DNA from: JAZRWQ01 sp045541395
Lineage (GTDB): Bacteria > Bacillota > Clostridia > Oscillospirales > UMGS1783
Assembly (NCBI GenBank): GCA_045541395.1
Contig: JAZQIZ010000018.1
Location: 62,001-126,000 of the forward strand
DNA: 64,000 bases
Reading direction: 5' to 3'
The position numbers and the translations under genes were made by a program. Position 1 is the first letter of the stretch. Each line of letters begins with the position of its first letter. Shown here piece by piece: positions 15,667-24,048 of this stretch. Under the pieces are notes generated by a model that was not told the origin of the DNA, did no database searches, and saw only the letters and a program-made list of their open reading frames with translations.

Positions 15667-17832
15667 TTAGTATTCGGTTCTTGCAATTACTTCTGCCTTT
15701 AAAGAATCGTCAAGACGCACGAAGTAGTCGCTGTAGCCGCCTATTCTTACTATTAAATCTCCGTAATTTTCGGGGTTCACAAGGGCATCCTCAAGTGTTG
15801 CTTTGTCCACAACGTTTATCTGCGCCTCTATACCGCCTTTTTTCATAAATACACGCACCATATTCATAAGAAGCCTGCGCTTATTTTCATTAAACATTGT
15901 TTTGCTGAATTTCATATTTACAACCATACCGCCGAGCAGCCTGTCTTGCTTCCAGCTTGTAAGAGAATTTATCATAGCGGTGGGACCGTTTATATCCAAA
16001 CCCTGTACGGGGCAACAGCCATCAGAAAATGAGGTATTTGCATATCTTCCGTCAAACGTAGCGCCGTATTCTTTCCCTATAAGGGCATGGTTTATATAAG
16101 AAAAGGTTCCGGGAATACTCACTTTTGCGCCGTATATGCTTTCATTTGCAAATAATGCTGTAATTTCATTGCCTATGCGTTCTGCTATTCTATCGGCATA
16201 GCTGTTATCGTTCCCATAATGGGGAAGCTTGTTAATTATATAACTTCTAAGGGCTGAATTGTCCTTAAAATTATTGTTAACTATATTTATAAACTCGGCC
16301 AGCGAAAGCTTTTTCTCTTCAAATACCAGTTTATTTATGGCAACCAGTGAATCAACACAGTTTGCAAATCCTATAAATATTGGCTGAATAAAACTGTATC
16401 TGGCGCCGCCCTCGTATACACTTTTACCTTTTGCAATACAATCGTCCACCAAAGCGGAAACACGCATCGGCTGCAGGCCGTTTCTTGCAGCTTCCATTAT
16501 CATCATAAGATACTGCTTTGATGATTTTTCCACACCCTCGCGCACTACTTTAAACAGAGTTTCTATTATTTCGTCTATGGACTTTGCATCGGTATTTTGA
16601 TTTACCGCCTTCATTAGTTCCTCCGGCATACTGAATACGGTGGATGTGGTATAATTACGTGATTTGGCGCAAACGGATATTTCTGCGCAGGTTGTATGAA
16701 TAAACTCGCAGGCGTCAGCTTCTGTAACACCGTAATTAATTAAAGAACGGGTAATATCGCTGTCGTTATAAAGCGCAGGATGGGTAACCCCCTTGCCTAT
16801 AACCTTTAAAGCATAGTCAAGAAGTTCATCGCTTGTTTCGGGGGCAACGGCCAGTGCTCCGTTAGGGTCGGGCATACGCACATGGTCCAGTGCAGTAATG
16901 AACATATATGTAAGCTCGTTTTCTATAATATTGCCGTTTTTATCTTTACCGCCCACAATAAAACCGCAAGCAGCACGGCTGAAAACATAGGTTGAAACAA
17001 GAAGACAAAGGCTGTCCACATAAAACTGCGCCTCTTCCCTTGTGAGGACACCGTTTTTTATATCCCTTTCATAAAAAGGGTAAAGATATCTGTCGGGGCG
17101 GCCAAAGGGGTAAAGGCCAAAGCAATTAAAGGTGAAAAAATGAACACTCTGTATCGCCTCTCGAAAGGAGCTTGCGGGCTCGGCGGGAACTCTGTTCAAG
17201 ATTCGTGCTATTTCCAAAAGCTCTTTACTTCTTTCAGGCGAAGCTGTTTTAGCCTGCGCTTTTGCATATTCGCTGTACCTTTTTGCAAGGCGCAAGACTG
17301 CCTCAAGCTCTATAAGGCAGCAATCGTAAAATTCTTCTTTACGAATATTTTCCGTATCGTAAATATCCTCTATATTTGCATTTTGTATCTCAGCCTTTTT
17401 CTCTTTTATCTCGGCAATAATTCCGTTTACGCCTAAACGCAAAAGCTTTTCGTAATCCATTGCGATATGGTCCCCACGGGCTTTGGACGGCTCGCACCGC
17501 GGGGATATGGGTGAAGAGTAGAACATTTCATAGAGTTTATCAAACTCTTCCTTTTCCTCATCTACATACGGTTCTAAATCTATTCTGCCTACGATTATCT
17601 CGTTTTCATCTATAATGGGCTTATAAAAATCGAGCTCTGCCGCTTCCGCAAGGGAATGGCGCAAAAGGGAGGTTAACGCCCCGTCGTTATCCCGCCAGCC
17701 GCGAAGATAGCCGAGGCTCATTCGTTTATCCTCAGAGTAAAACTTAGGGCGCTTACCGGGATTTTGGCAAAATTCCTTATAAATAGGCCGTAGAGCATCT
17801 ATTCTTTTGTTTTTAGGTTCAGGTTTATACAT
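15667..17832 (-). CDS. Glycyl radical enzyme of the pyruvate formate-lyase superfamily, substrate unknown
   Basis: Protein of 721 aa, short for the superfamily (usually 750-850). The C-terminal glycyl radical loop is intact: RIGGYSDYF, with the radical Gly at about 699. The thiyl Cys is probably Cys382 in HTTCAEISVC, on the expected Cys-loop. The sequence around it differs from PFL (CCV) and from the GCVE(P/T) of diol dehydratases, so I cannot assign a substrate. No activating radical-SAM enzyme lies in the window, although activases usually adjoin. Divergent from an AraC regulator. Oxygen-labile chemistry implies strict anaerobiosis. First cargo gene of the islet. Confidence 0.85.
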   Translation of the reverse strand: MYKPEPKNKRIDALRPIYKEFCQNPGKRPKFYSEDKRMSLGYLRGWRDNDGALTSLLRHSLAEAAELDFYKPIIDENEIIVGRIDLEPYVDEEKEEFDKLYEMFYSSPISPRCEPSKARGDHIAMDYEKLLRLGVNGIIAEIKEKKAEIQNANIEDIYDTENIRKEEFYDCCLIELEAVLRLAKRYSEYAKAQAKTASPERSKELLEIARILNRVPAEPASSFREAIQSVHFFTFNCFGLYPFGRPDRYLYPFYERDIKNGVLTREEAQFYVDSLCLLVSTYVFSRAACGFIVGGKDKNGNIIENELTYMFITALDHVRMPDPNGALAVAPETSDELLDYALKVIGKGVTHPALYNDSDITRSLINYGVTEADACEFIHTTCAEISVCAKSRNYTTSTVFSMPEELMKAVNQNTDAKSIDEIIETLFKVVREGVEKSSKQYLMMIMEAARNGLQPMRVSALVDDCIAKGKSVYEGGARYSFIQPIFIGFANCVDSLVAINKLVFEEKKLSLAEFINIVNNNFKDNSALRSYIINKLPHYGNDNSYADRIAERIGNEITALFANESIYGAKVSIPGTFSYINHALIGKEYGATFDGRYANTSFSDGCCPVQGLDINGPTAMINSLTSWKQDRLLGGMVVNMKFSKTMFNENKRRLLMNMVRVFMKKGGIEAQINVVDKATLEDALVNPENYGDLIVRIGGYSDYFVRLDDSLKAEVIARTEY

Positions 17833-17953
17833 ATTTTACCCTCCGTATATTGATTTACGGTTTATTTTACAGTATAATCCTAACATAAAATAATTCTATA
17901 TAATACCGTATTTTAACACCAAAATATCTTATTAATGAACAAAGGGGTTATTT

Positions 17954-18796
17954 ATGGAAAAATATTCGTTAACAACCAGAACCGAGAAAAACGCTTTTAC
18001 AATGCATTTTCTTTATATTAATGAAAAAGTACATACCGGCCAATGGGAAGAAGAGGTTTATCATGAATACCATAAAATAAATATTTTCCTTAATGTTGAC
18101 GCCCGCATTATTAAGGGCGAGCATAAATATGACATAAAGAATACGGGGATACTGTACTATAGCCCCTTTGAATCCCATTACGGCAGGCCCAACTACGTTC
18201 AGCAGGCAGAATATTTTGAGTTTCTTATTCCAAGGCAGTTTTTCTCTTTTGTTGACGGCGGGGTAATTTACCCCGCCATGCTCTGCAAAAACAGCGATTT
18301 ATTTACTATGGAAACAAAAAACTACCGCAAACTTACGGAAAAGCTTTTTCTGCTTCGCCAACGGTTTAAAAATAGGGAAGCCGAAATATATATTCTCAGC
18401 GAGGTAATAAGTATTCTTGAATATTTAGAGCAGAATCAGGTACCGCTTAAGGGTGCGCCAATAAGAAAGCATATTTCAAATCCCCTTTTAGAAATACTGA
18501 GTTTTATAGATTCCCACTACAAGGAAATAAATTCAATTAATGAAATTGCAAAATCTTTACATATAAGCGTTTCCTATATTTGCCGCCTGTTCAAAAACGA
18601 GCTTTCCACCACACCCTATAAATATATAACGGAAAAGAAACTTGAATATGCAAAAGAGCTTTTGCAAAAAAATTACTCAGTAACGCAGGCGGCTATGGAT
18701 TCGAATTTTTATTCAACCTCCGCTTTTATTCAGATATTCAAAAAGAACTACGGAATAACCCCAAACGAATATAAAAAGCTTTATTTAAAAAATTAA
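17954..18796 (+). CDS. AraC-family transcriptional regulator
   Basis: Protein of 280 aa. The N-terminal ~150 residues fit a cupin-type sensing domain. The C-terminal ~100 residues carry the double helix-turn-helix: LLEILSFIDSHYKEINSINEIAKSLHISVSYICRLFKNE-type first helix pair, then the ITQAAMDSNFYSTSAFIQIFKKNYGITPNEYK-like second (GITPNEYKK ends it). It is divergent from the glycyl radical enzyme gene with 121 nt between the starts, and probably activates it in response to a sugar or polyol. Confidence 0.9.
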   Translation: MEKYSLTTRTEKNAFTMHFLYINEKVHTGQWEEEVYHEYHKINIFLNVDARIIKGEHKYDIKNTGILYYSPFESHYGRPNYVQQAEYFEFLIPRQFFSFVDGGVIYPAMLCKNSDLFTMETKNYRKLTEKLFLLRQRFKNREAEIYILSEVISILEYLEQNQVPLKGAPIRKHISNPLLEILSFIDSHYKEINSINEIAKSLHISVSYICRLFKNELSTTPYKYITEKKLEYAKELLQKNYSVTQAAMDSNFYSTSAFIQIFKKNYGITPNEYKKLYLKN

Positions 18797-18809
18797 CAAG
18801 GAGGCCGAT

Positions 18810-18956
18810 TCAAGCCCGTATTAAAGGGTCGTTTTCATCTGCATCGAAGTTGGGGAAAATACAGGAGATATCGTGAGAATATGGGCCGCCGTTGGTTGCA
18901 TTAAGAATTTAAAACTTGCCTTCGTTTTTCCCTAAATCAAACCTTAAAGTTTCCAT
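18810..18956 (-). pseudogene. Remnant of a second GH39-like glycoside hydrolase gene
   Basis: Read from an ATG at 18954-18956 behind GGAAGAG, this gives METLRFDLGKNEGKF, an in-frame TAA, then ILNATNGGPYSHDISCIFP and NFDADENDP, ending in unrelated codons and a stop at 18810. The second part aligns with residues ~60-85 of the intact neighbour (IGYGAPHVVDVHLIFPDFDADENDP). So this is the first ~45 codons of a paralogue with one nonsense codon, and the remaining ~390 codons are deleted up to the AraC gene. It lies 15 nt after the intact gene's stop. Confidence 0.8.
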
Positions 18957-18971
18957 ATAAACTCTTCCGTA

Positions 18972-20300
18972 TTAATTTGCCTCAATATACATTACACTGT
19001 TAGGCTCAATTTTAAAGGTAAGGTTATTCCCCTTGGCACTGAAATCCAATGCTTTAATATCGTTATCTTCGCCAATAATATGGGGAACAATATTGCCTTC
19101 AAAATCATCATACGCTACGGTGATGGTCTTTGCAACCGCTTCTGCGGAGTTTGTAAAATAAGAAATCATGGTGCCGACGCCCTTTTCTCCCTTAGCGGAA
19201 ATTGCGTATAAGTCCTTATCAGTGCAAACCGTTTCAATATTCGTACCCAGCCTTCTTAAGTTTCTGAACATTGCGAAAACGGCGTAGGTAGGAAGCTTTT
19301 CAAAATATAAATTATATATGCCGTTCCACATACAACCGGGTCGGACGTCGTAATAATAAAGCTGGTCCATTCTGTCGTGGGAAATGGCCATTACTGCCCC
19401 AACGTAAGCGGCGCCCGTATTGGAAATTATGCTCTTTTGCGAGTGCTTGTACTCGTCTCCTTCCCAGCCCTTTACGTAGTTGTATTCGTTGCAAATGCTT
19501 AAAGCCTTTTCAAAGCCGTTTTTATTAAGTTTGGTTCTTAATTTATCTGCCATTTCGGAAATAATATTCGGGTCGCCCTTGTAGGCGTGCCAGGAGAAGA
19601 AATCAAGGGGTGAATTTGTTTTCTTAACGTAAGCTAAAAAGTCGTCGGTCCACTCATCTACGTCAAACGCTAAAGCGGGGCCGCCTATTAAAAGTTCGGG
19701 GAATTTTGCCTTTAAGTGCTTGGAGGCCGTTTCGTATAAATCAAAATACTGGGCTTTCGTGCCGCCCCAGGCGCGCTTTGTTTTTGCATCGTCCTTGTCC
19801 AGGTCCGGCTCAAACCAAATTTCCCAGTACTTTATGTCTAAATGCAGGCCTTCTGCCCAACCGTAGTTTAAATGGGCTATAATATGCTCGCAAATTCTTG
19901 CCCACTTTTTAAAATCCTTAGGGGGAATAGTGCCGTACTTTTTAGCCCCGTGTTCAATAGAGGGACCTAAGCGGTAGAATGTTTGTGAACCGGCCTCTTT
20001 GCAGGCTTCGGTGTATCTGTCCGTATAGTAAAAATCGTAGTTTGCAGGGTCGTTTTCGTCGGCGTCAAAATCGGGGAATATTAGATGAACGTCTACAACG
20101 TGGGGCGCGCCGTATCCTATAACAAAGGCTGCGTCGTGGTTTCTTGTAATGGGAATTTCAAGGGTTTTGTAAAGAGATGCGCCGTCGGATTTGTTTTCAT
20201 TGTGTTCGGTTTTTCGCTCGGGAACAGGGCCGCTGTTTACGCAGTTCATTGGCTTAATAACCCCTTTTTCGTTTTTTGGGAAAACTTTCACGGTACTCAT
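18972..20300 (-). CDS. GH39-like glycoside hydrolase (clan GH-A)
   Basis: Protein of 442 aa with a TIM-barrel arrangement like GH39 beta-xylosidases: GPSIEHG, then KYWEIWFEPDL with the likely acid/base Glu164, GGPAL (206-210), FFSWHAY (234-240) and the likely nucleophile Glu272 in SICNEYNY, followed by a C-terminal beta-sandwich. The residue before the acid/base Glu is Phe163 where clan GH-A almost always has Asn (WNEP), which may alter substrate contacts. No signal peptide, so cytoplasmic. It shares an operon with the DMT permease 12 nt upstream. Confidence 0.78.
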   Translation of the reverse strand: MSTVKVFPKNEKGVIKPMNCVNSGPVPERKTEHNENKSDGASLYKTLEIPITRNHDAAFVIGYGAPHVVDVHLIFPDFDADENDPANYDFYYTDRYTEACKEAGSQTFYRLGPSIEHGAKKYGTIPPKDFKKWARICEHIIAHLNYGWAEGLHLDIKYWEIWFEPDLDKDDAKTKRAWGGTKAQYFDLYETASKHLKAKFPELLIGGPALAFDVDEWTDDFLAYVKKTNSPLDFFSWHAYKGDPNIISEMADKLRTKLNKNGFEKALSICNEYNYVKGWEGDEYKHSQKSIISNTGAAYVGAVMAISHDRMDQLYYYDVRPGCMWNGIYNLYFEKLPTYAVFAMFRNLRRLGTNIETVCTDKDLYAISAKGEKGVGTMISYFTNSAEAVAKTITVAYDDFEGNIVPHIIGEDNDIKALDFSAKGNNLTFKIEPNSVMYIEAN

Positions 20301-20312
20301 ATTTATTCTCCT

Positions 20313-21188
20313 TTATTTGAATATATTTACAAGCATTATACCGCCGAGGGTTAAAATAAGACCCAAGACGGATTTGAAAGTAGGCTTTTCCTTAAAGCAT
20401 ACGGCTGCTACGATAAAACTTATTACGGTTGCGCCGCCGTTTATAAGGGTAAATAAAACTACGGAAGAAACAAAGGCTGTTGCCAAGGTTGCAAACTGAT
20501 TTATAATAAATACCGCCGCCGCCAGAATCAGTATGGGAAGATAGATCTTCTTATTCAGTTTCTCGTTGGTATTATCTTTCCTGAACAGGGAGAGTATAAA
20601 GAAAATAACCGCGGGAATAGCAAAGGATAAAAGGGAGAACATGCTTACGTTTGCGTTCTCATCCAGAAAGGTTAAAAGCTTCTGGCAAAGCATTGTAATT
20701 CCGTTTAAAAGGAAAACTAATAAAAGATAGATTATCGTTTTGAATGAGTAGGTAGGGCAGGTATTCTTTGAATAGGAAGCAAGGAAAAATGCGCCGAAAA
20801 TAAATATTCCAACGCCAACCCATTGCCAAATGCTCATTGGTTCGTTAAAGAAGAAGATTCCGGCAACACAGGGTACTATAAGCCCTGCCGTGGAAAAAAC
20901 CGAACTCATAACCATTGTTCCGTTTTTCATGGCAAGAGCGGCAATAATTTTATTTATTGCAAGGGCGAGTCCCGAAGCCGTTGCCAGGGCTATACAGATA
21001 AAGGATATTTCTCCCGCCCCGCCTAAAACTAAAGTTATAACTCCGAGTAAAGCGGCTATGCCCATTGACAGCGCAACGTAAAAATACCTTGCTTTTGCGC
21101 TCTTAGGGAAAATACTGCTTACTTTTTTATTGAAATAGCTTTGTACAAAGCGCAGTACCATAACGGTACCTATATAAAAAGCGCCCAT
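20313..21188 (-). CDS. DMT-superfamily (EamA-like) permease
   Basis: Membrane protein of 291 aa with ten hydrophobic helices arranged as two five-helix halves, typical of drug/metabolite transporters. It could import the sugar or glycoside handled by the adjacent GH39-like enzyme, or export a product; the sequence does not decide. Start has AGGTGATTTT. It is divergent from a LacI regulator across a short region that holds a palindromic operator candidate. Confidence 0.8.
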   Translation of the reverse strand: MGAFYIGTVMVLRFVQSYFNKKVSSIFPKSAKARYFYVALSMGIAALLGVITLVLGGAGEISFICIALATASGLALAINKIIAALAMKNGTMVMSSVFSTAGLIVPCVAGIFFFNEPMSIWQWVGVGIFIFGAFFLASYSKNTCPTYSFKTIIYLLLVFLLNGITMLCQKLLTFLDENANVSMFSLLSFAIPAVIFFILSLFRKDNTNEKLNKKIYLPILILAAAVFIINQFATLATAFVSSVVLFTLINGGATVISFIVAAVCFKEKPTFKSVLGLILTLGGIMLVNIFK

Positions 21189-21244
21189 AAAATCACCTCA
21201 ACACCATATTACTCCAATGGGTTTTGCGCTTCAATATATAAGTT

Positions 21245-21261
21245 TACGAAATAATTTCGTA
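21245..21261. promoter_or_regulatory. Palindromic operator candidate for the LacI regulator
   Basis: TACGAAAT-A-ATTTCGTA, eight-base arms around one central base, in the divergent region between the DMT permease and lacI genes and five nt upstream of the lacI minus-35 box. Location suggests autoregulation and control of the permease/GH operon. Confidence 0.5.
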
Positions 21262-21265
21262 TTGC

Positions 21266-21294
21266 TTGACCGTTTATAAAAAAAGTAATATACT
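21266..21294 (+). promoter_or_regulatory. Promoter of the LacI-family gene
   Basis: TTGACC (21266-21271), 17-nt spacer, TATACT (21289-21294), 17 nt before the chosen ATG. Confidence 0.6.
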
Positions 21295-21311
21295 TATCCT
21301 CGGTGATAATA

Positions 21312-22271
21312 ATGACAATGAAGGAACTTGCAAAACTTGCAAACGTTTCCCCTTCGGCGGTTACCAAGGCATTCTCCGGCGCTCCCGATATAAGCGATCA
21401 AACAAGGGAGCATATTTTTAAGGTTGCCAAGGCTCAGGGCTGCTACGGGAAATTTATAAAAATGAAATATTCAAAGCCTGTAATTGCGGTTGTCTGCCCC
21501 GAACTTTACGGCGGGCTCTACCCCCGCTACGTTAAAACCTTCCGCAATTTTATAGAGGAGCAGGGCGGCATTGCCGTTATGGGTGATTATAATTTCAGCT
21601 ATGAAAAGCAGGCGGAACTTATTGAGTATTTTGCCTCTTATCTGCAGGTGGACGGCATATTCTGTTTCGATATAAAAGAGCCCCTGAAAAAGGGTATAGA
21701 GGTTCCCGTTATTAGCCTTGGCAACCACAACGTGGAGGGAGTTCTTGCTGTCGGCAGGGATGACAGCTTTTCTCTGGGCGAGGCTGTGGAACTGCTTAAA
21801 AACAAAGGCCATAAAAACATAGCCTTCTTCGGAGAAACGAGAACCCATAAAAAAGCAGAGGTCTTTAAAAAAAGCGTAAGCGGCAGAGTAAATTCAAAAA
21901 TGTTCTGTTCTTCCTTGCGGTTTGAAGAGGCGGGGTTCGACTGCGCTTTGCAGATGTTGGGAGAAAACGTGGAGTATAGCGCCGTTATCTGCGCCTACGA
22001 CGATATTGCCTTAGGCGCTGTAAACTGCTTTAAAAGCAGGGGTTTAAGAATACCCGAAGATATCTCCGTAATAGGAATGGATAATAACGTAATAAGCGAG
22101 CATACAGACCCGCCCCTGGCTTCTATAGATATTCAGTTCGATAAGGTATGTAAAGAAGCCTGGAAATTATACCTTAAAAAGAAAGAAAATAAATACTACT
22201 CTCCCAAAACAATGCCGATAGTTCATTCCCGTCTTGTTTTAAGAGGAAGTATTGGAGAATGTAAAAAGTAA
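21312..22271 (+). CDS. LacI-family transcriptional regulator
   Basis: Protein of 319 aa. The N-terminal helix-turn-helix and hinge are clear (MKELAKLANVSPSAVTKAFSG at residues 3-23, with the usual VS..TVS..L pattern changed to VSPSAVTKAF). A periplasmic-binding-protein-like sensor follows, with PEDISVIGMDN near residue 250. The ATG at 21312 is preferred over a GTG at 21303. It probably represses the divergent permease/GH39 operon and itself. Confidence 0.88.
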   Translation: MTMKELAKLANVSPSAVTKAFSGAPDISDQTREHIFKVAKAQGCYGKFIKMKYSKPVIAVVCPELYGGLYPRYVKTFRNFIEEQGGIAVMGDYNFSYEKQAELIEYFASYLQVDGIFCFDIKEPLKKGIEVPVISLGNHNVEGVLAVGRDDSFSLGEAVELLKNKGHKNIAFFGETRTHKKAEVFKKSVSGRVNSKMFCSSLRFEEAGFDCALQMLGENVEYSAVICAYDDIALGAVNCFKSRGLRIPEDISVIGMDNNVISEHTDPPLASIDIQFDKVCKEAWKLYLKKKENKYYSPKTMPIVHSRLVLRGSIGECKK

Positions 22272-22340
22272 ATGGAAAAACTGCGTAAAAAACAAATAGT
22301 AAATTGTATCGGAAAGCGCCTTTGCTATATCTTAACATAA

Positions 22341-22392
22341 AAAATGATGGTAGACACAGTTTTTTGTGTCTACCATCATTTTATCACTTCAC
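22341..22392 (+). repeat. Palindromic repeat, copy 2 (right end of the islet)
   Basis: Perfect 18-bp hairpin (22341-22358 with 22365-22382, loop GTTTTT) followed by ATCACTTCAC. Same element as 15600-15648. It lies between the convergent lacI and MscS genes and forms the right boundary of the inserted islet. The hairpin has no U tract on either side, so it is not a standard terminator. Confidence 0.85.
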
Positions 22393-22414
22393 AAAAGCAG
22401 CCGATTTTTTTATT
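22393..22414 (-). terminator. Right half of the interrupted bidirectional terminator
   Basis: AAAA-GCAGCCGATTTTTTTATT, the partner of 15474-15489. It begins at the stop codon of the MscS gene (22410), which has therefore lost its native terminator partner arm. Confidence 0.72.
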
Positions 22415-23240
22415 TCTCTTTAATATGAACGTCCATTTGAGGATAGGGTATCTGTACGTTGTTTTTATCAAATTCCTTTTTGATGTTTTCGTTAAGGCCG
22501 AAAAGTACCGTGCCGTAATCCTCCTTGTTGCACCAAGCCTGCATAATAAACTGCAAAGCGCTGTCACCCTGTGCTTTTAAGCCTACAAAGGGGGCCGGAT
22601 CCTCCAAAACAAGAGGGTTATCCTTAACGTTTTTCAAAATTAGCTCTTTAACAAAATCAATATCGCTGTCGTAGGACACCGAGAAGGTAAGGTCTACACG
22701 GCGGGTAGTCATTGCTGAGTAATTTATAATGTTGGAGTTGGTTAAAGCACCGTTTGGCAGGGTAATTTTTTTATTGTCAAAGGTAGTAATGACCGTGTAT
22801 ATAACGTTTATATCCTGTACGGTGCCCTGCACCGTCTGGGCCTCAATATAATCCCCAACCCTGAATGGTTTGAATATAAGAATAAGAATGCCGCCGGCAA
22901 AATTGCTTAAAGAGCCTTGAAGCGCAAGACCGATAGCAACGCCCGCCGAAGTGAGCAGGCTTACAAAAGAAGATTGGGGTACCCCTAAAATCGTTACAAC
23001 AATAATAATAACAAAGGCGTATAAAACAATTTTTAGTGCAGAGGTTATAAAGGTTTGGATCCCCTTATCAAGCTTAATATAGAATTTGGCTTTGGAGACC
23101 CGCTTAATAAACCACTTGCAAAGCTTTAAGCCAATAATAAGCACCAAAGCGGCTTCAATTATTTTTAAGCCTGCGCTGAGAGCAACGTCCTTTAACAGTA
23201 TCCAAAGATCGTCCCAGCTTTTAATACTTAAAATGTCCAT
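22410..23240 (-). CDS. mscS: Small-conductance mechanosensitive channel (MscS family)
   Basis: Protein of 276 aa, close to E. coli MscS. Three N-terminal helices precede the pore-lining TM3 with GVAIGLALQGSLSNFAGGI (about 107-125), then the Sm-like beta domain (FRVGDYIEAQTVQGTV) and the alpha/beta vestibule ending in QIPYPQMDVHIKEK. It releases solutes on hypo-osmotic shock. Starts 4 nt after the esterase stop, so it is probably the last gene of the GH36-esterase-MscS unit. Confidence 0.92.
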   Translation of the reverse strand: MDILSIKSWDDLWILLKDVALSAGLKIIEAALVLIIGLKLCKWFIKRVSKAKFYIKLDKGIQTFITSALKIVLYAFVIIIVVTILGVPQSSFVSLLTSAGVAIGLALQGSLSNFAGGILILIFKPFRVGDYIEAQTVQGTVQDINVIYTVITTFDNKKITLPNGALTNSNIINYSAMTTRRVDLTFSVSYDSDIDFVKELILKNVKDNPLVLEDPAPFVGLKAQGDSALQFIMQAWCNKEDYGTVLFGLNENIKKEFDKNNVQIPYPQMDVHIKEK

Positions 23241-23244
23241 TTAT

Positions 23245-24048
23245 TTACCCCTTAATCGAATCAAGAAATCTGTCGGCCAGGTTAAACCAATCGTTTATAT
23301 ATTCATAACCTGTTGCGGGTATATCCCAAATAGGCAATGTCTCCTTATTGCAGGTGCAAAGACCGTGATCACCGTAAGGGTAAAGGTGCAAGGAAAAGGG
23401 GATATTGTTCTTTTTAAGGGCGGTTGCAAGCATAAGTGAATTTTCGCAGGGAACCACCTGGTCTGTTACCGTAGCCCAGATAAAGGCAGGTACAGTATGC
23501 TCCGAAACCTGTTTTTCAAGGGAAACCAGCTCCATAAGCTCAATATCTCCGTAGTTTTCGCAAAGTAGATTCTTTATGGAATTATGATGAGCGTATTCTC
23601 CCGAAGTAATAACAGGATAAGCAAGTGCCATACCGTCAACCCTGAAATCCTCGTTTTTGCGGCCTAAAGCTTCGCTTACAAAGGGCTTATGCCATAAAGT
23701 GCCTAAGGAAGCGCATAAATGCCCGCCTGCAGAAAAACCTGATGCAAAAATTCTGTTAATTTTAAATTCCTCTTTGTGATCCTTTAAGTAGGCAACAGCC
23801 GCAGCCGCCTGTAAAAGTGCAGTGGGGAATGGGTTGGGCGTAACGCTGTATCTTAACACTGCCGTGTTGTAGCTTCTTGTCATAAACTCAAGGGCAATAG
23901 GCTCACCCTCTCTGTATTCAACGCCTGCGTAGCCGCCGCCCGGAAGTACCAGCATCATATCCCTTGTTTTAGGCTCGTTTCTCCATTCACCGTCGTGCAA
24001 ATAAACCGTAAGCTCGGCGCCTCTTATATCAACCTTAATAATATCCAT
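23245..24048 (-). CDS. Alpha/beta hydrolase, carbohydrate esterase-like
   Basis: Protein of 267 aa with an oxyanion HGGG-like LPGGGY (35-40), nucleophile Ser105 in GFSAGGH, catalytic Asp in VTDQVVP (about 193) and His in YGDHGL (about 229). This pattern fits the BD-FAE/acetyl-xylan-esterase-like group. No signal peptide. It overlaps the alpha-galactosidase stop by one nt, so it may deacetylate the oligosaccharides that enzyme processes; that is inference from context. Confidence 0.82.
   Translation of the reverse strand: MDIIKVDIRGAELTVYLHDGEWRNEPKTRDMMLVLPGGGYAGVEYREGEPIALEFMTRSYNTAVLRYSVTPNPFPTALLQAAAAVAYLKDHKEEFKINRIFASGFSAGGHLCASLGTLWHKPFVSEALGRKNEDFRVDGMALAYPVITSGEYAHHNSIKNLLCENYGDIELMELVSLEKQVSEHTVPAFIWATVTDQVVPCENSLMLATALKKNNIPFSLHLYPYGDHGLCTCNKETLPIWDIPATGYEYINDWFNLADRFLDSIKG

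Larger units (their letters stand above)
15490..22392. mobile_element. 6.9-kb inserted cargo islet with inverted-repeat ends, no transposase
   Basis: The left end reads GTGAAGTAGACACAAAAAAC (15490-15509). The right end, read inward on the minus strand, is GTGAAG, 14 extra nt, then TAGACACAAAAAAC (22392 to 22359). The flanks share AAAA (or CAAAAG, depending on where the ends are set) as a target duplication, and joining them restores a perfect terminator. Cargo: glycyl radical enzyme, AraC regulator, a GH39-like gene remnant, an intact GH39-like gene, DMT permease and LacI regulator. No recombinase or transposase is present, so it would have moved using a protein supplied elsewhere. Direct evidence for insertion is strong; the mechanism is unknown. 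Confidence 0.7.

Noticed and set aside
22341..22382. Right-hand palindrome as a standard terminator for lacI or mscS
   Set aside because: The stem is followed by no T run on either strand; it fits better as the element end.
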